Shown: piece by piece, positions 5,312-6,565 of the stretch
Position numbering within the stretch: position 1 is the stretch's first letter
How the letters are laid out: every line of letters starts with the position of its first letter
Source: CAZUZD01 sp964624465
GTDB lineage: Bacteria > Planctomycetota > Planctomycetia > Isosphaerales > Isosphaeraceae
DNA: 6,565 nucleotides
Assembly (NCBI GenBank): GCA_964624465.1
Contig: CAZUZD010000335.1
Span: 1-6,565 of the forward strand
Direction: 5' to 3'
Made by a program: the position numbers and the translations under genes
The notes under the pieces: generated by a model
What the model was told of the DNA's origin: nothing
What the model saw: the letters and a program-made list of their open reading frames with translations, nothing else
Database searches by the model: none

Positions 5312-6394
5312 TCAGGGCACGGGGATGCGGGGGCAGGCTTCGAGCAGGCGGCGGCCGGCGTGCTCGTCGACGTCGAGCCGCTCGAGGAACCGGCGGCGGA
5401 GGCTCCGCAGCAGGGCCTCGATCGCCTCGGGGCTGGCGTCGGTCAGCGGGATGGCGCCGCCGGCGCGGCGGTCGTGGCCGCCGGCGGCCCCCAGGCCGTT
5501 GACGACCTCGCGGAGGATCTCGCCGCCGTGGTCGCCGATGTGGTCCGAGCGGAGCGAGAGCTTGAGCTGGCCGTCGTAGTGCCCCAGGCAGAGCGCCCAG
5601 GCGACCTGATCGAAGCGGATGAAGAAGTCGGCCAGCTCGGCGATGATGTCGGGCTGCGGCACCTGGCCCAGGTAGCTGACGACGACCTCGCCGTAGAGGA
5701 AGGCGTTGGAGAGGGCGTGCAGGTAGACGGCGAAGTAGCTCTGCGGCAGCCGGGGGTGCCGGATCCGCGCCAGCAGGTCCTTGTCGGCCCTGGGATGCAA
5801 CCAGACCAGGGCGCCGTCGTCGGCCGGGCCGGCCTCGCGGGGGTAGCCGCTGGTCTCCGACTCGATGCCGTAGAGCAGCGCGGTGGCCAGCCGGCGGTCG
5901 ATCGGCACCTCCTGCTCGAGCAGGTAGCCGGTGACCATCGTGCTGGTGGCGCCCAGGTGCGGGCGGATGTCGCGGAAGGCGACGCCGTCCAGGCCGCCCG
6001 GGGTCTCGTGGTGGTCGAGCACGGCGACCGGCCGCGCGGCCTCGTCGGCCCGCCGGCCGGTGTTCGGCTGGCTGTCGACCATGATCACGGCGGTGTCCGG
6101 CCCGATCGGCACCCGGGCGATCGGCACCAGGGGGATCTGGAGCAGGTCGACCATCGCCTGGTTCTCGGCGCGGGCGATGATGCCCTCGACGGTCAGGGTC
6201 GCGGTCACGCCGGGCCGGCGCGCGGCCAGCAGGGCCTGGAGGCCGAGCATGCTGGCCAGGGCGTCGGGGTCGGGGTTGACGTGCGAGACCAGCACGACCC
6301 GGTCGAACGGGCGCAGCACCTCGAGCAGGCGCTCGGAGCGATGCACGTGATCGGGTCGCGACTCCGGGTCGTGGCCCGGCTCGGACTCGGCCAT
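5312..6394 (-). CDS. DHH/DHHA1 family phosphoesterase
   Basis: The 360-residue product has the DHH metal-binding motifs in order: HVNPDPDA (38-45), VDSQ (D107), LDHHET (126-131), GATSTMV (148-154) and GIESET (176-181). The DHHA1-type GGHDRRAGG motif follows near the C-terminus (305-313). Family members such as NrnA or RecJ-like proteins use two Mn ions to cleave phosphodiester bonds in short oligonucleotides, cyclic dinucleotides or pAp. Which substrate applies here cannot be read from sequence. In the fourth motif Glu180 stands where many members have Asp (GIxTDT type); this may be normal for the subgroup. No signal peptide is seen, so it should be cytoplasmic. The ATG at 6394 is preferred because GAGGTG precedes it; an in-frame ATG at 6421 would add nine residues but has no ribosome-binding site. 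The gene is 270 bases upstream of the DUF1559 gene, on the same strand, which has its own promoter. Confidence 0.88.
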   Translation of the reverse strand: MAESEPGHDPESRPDHVHRSERLLEVLRPFDRVVLVSHVNPDPDALASMLGLQALLAARRPGVTATLTVEGIIARAENQAMVDLLQIPLVPIARVPIGPDTAVIMVDSQPNTGRRADEAARPVAVLDHHETPGGLDGVAFRDIRPHLGATSTMVTGYLLEQEVPIDRRLATALLYGIESETSGYPREAGPADDGALVWLHPRADKDLLARIRHPRLPQSYFAVYLHALSNAFLYGEVVVSYLGQVPQPDIIAELADFFIRFDQVAWALCLGHYDGQLKLSLRSDHIGDHGGEILREVVNGLGAAGGHDRRAGGAIPLTDASPEAIEALLRSLRRRFLERLDVDEHAGRRLLEACPRIPVP

Positions 6395-6403
6395 CGGGGG
6401 GAG

Positions 6404-6409
6404 CACCTC
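6404..6409 (-). promoter_or_regulatory. Ribosome-binding site deciding the DHH start
   Basis: GAGGTG on the minus strand ends nine bases before the ATG at 6394. The alternative ATG at 6421 is preceded only by a C/G-rich stretch without a purine-rich site. Further upstream, TACACT (complement of 6487-6492) is a weak -10 candidate with no good -35. Confidence 0.45.
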
Positions 6410-6565
6410 GGACCCTCGCATGCCCGGCGCGGCGCGGGGGTCGCCCCCCAGGCGTGGCTGTCGGTCGAAGCACGCGGGATCGTTCGAGTGTACGCCACCC
6501 GCCGCCGCCCTCGCCAGGGGGCGCGCTCGCCCCCCCGGCCGCGGGCCCCCCGCCGGCCCCGTTCG

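Noticed and set aside
5172..6473. Minus-strand open frame of 433 residues overlapping the DHH gene
   Set aside because: Out of frame with the DHH motifs and Arg/Pro-rich, typical of a GC-rich shadow frame.
1..6565. CRISPR array, insertion sequence, toxin-antitoxin or defence system
   Set aside because: No regularly spaced repeats, transposase-like frame, terminal inverted repeats or recognisable defence domains were seen. The only tandem repeat is the 51-base pair of copies inside the thioredoxin-like gene.

Overview
The window reads like chromosomal DNA of a planctomycete, most likely a GC-rich member of the Isosphaeraceae or a relative. The strongest pointer is a DUF1559 protein with a type IV pilin-like N-terminus, a family greatly expanded in Planctomycetes. 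Also consistent are an exported two-domain thioredoxin-like protein with WCGWCH motifs, a DUF1573-like membrane protein, and third codon positions that are almost all G or C from about 2,190 onward. The lineage is an inference from gene content.

Left edge (1-462): a minus-strand fragment of an NAD(P)-type aldehyde dehydrogenase runs off the left end. Its upstream side stops being recognisable near 115-140, where it meets a short plus-strand reading frame (stop at 199-201) followed by a strong intrinsic terminator (238-280). This looks like a rearrangement or assembly joint. After it comes a lower-GC leader without a recognisable gene.

Left centre (463-1959): a plus-strand two-gene operon with a 12-base gap. 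The first gene encodes an exported, C-terminally membrane-anchored protein of unknown function. The second encodes a membrane-anchored DUF1573-like beta-sandwich protein. Centre (2116-3889): a minus-strand gene for an exported tandem thioredoxin-like protein, with its own terminator, is divergent from a plus-strand DUF2237 gene across a 294-base intergenic region.

Right (3933-6565): a long hairpin separates DUF2237 from the convergent minus-strand DUF1559 gene. The DUF1559 gene has a consensus-like sigma-70-type promoter and a 15-base palindrome of Fur-box geometry in its 5' leader. Upstream of it on the same strand lies a DHH/DHHA1 phosphoesterase gene. No CRISPR array, tRNA, rRNA, insertion sequence or recognisable defence system was seen. 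The genes do not form one obvious pathway. Four products act at or outside the cytoplasmic membrane: the membrane pair, the thioredoxin-like protein and the pseudopilin-like protein. DUF2237 and the DHH protein look cytoplasmic. The least explained parts are the membrane pair, the left-edge junction and the Fur-like operator.
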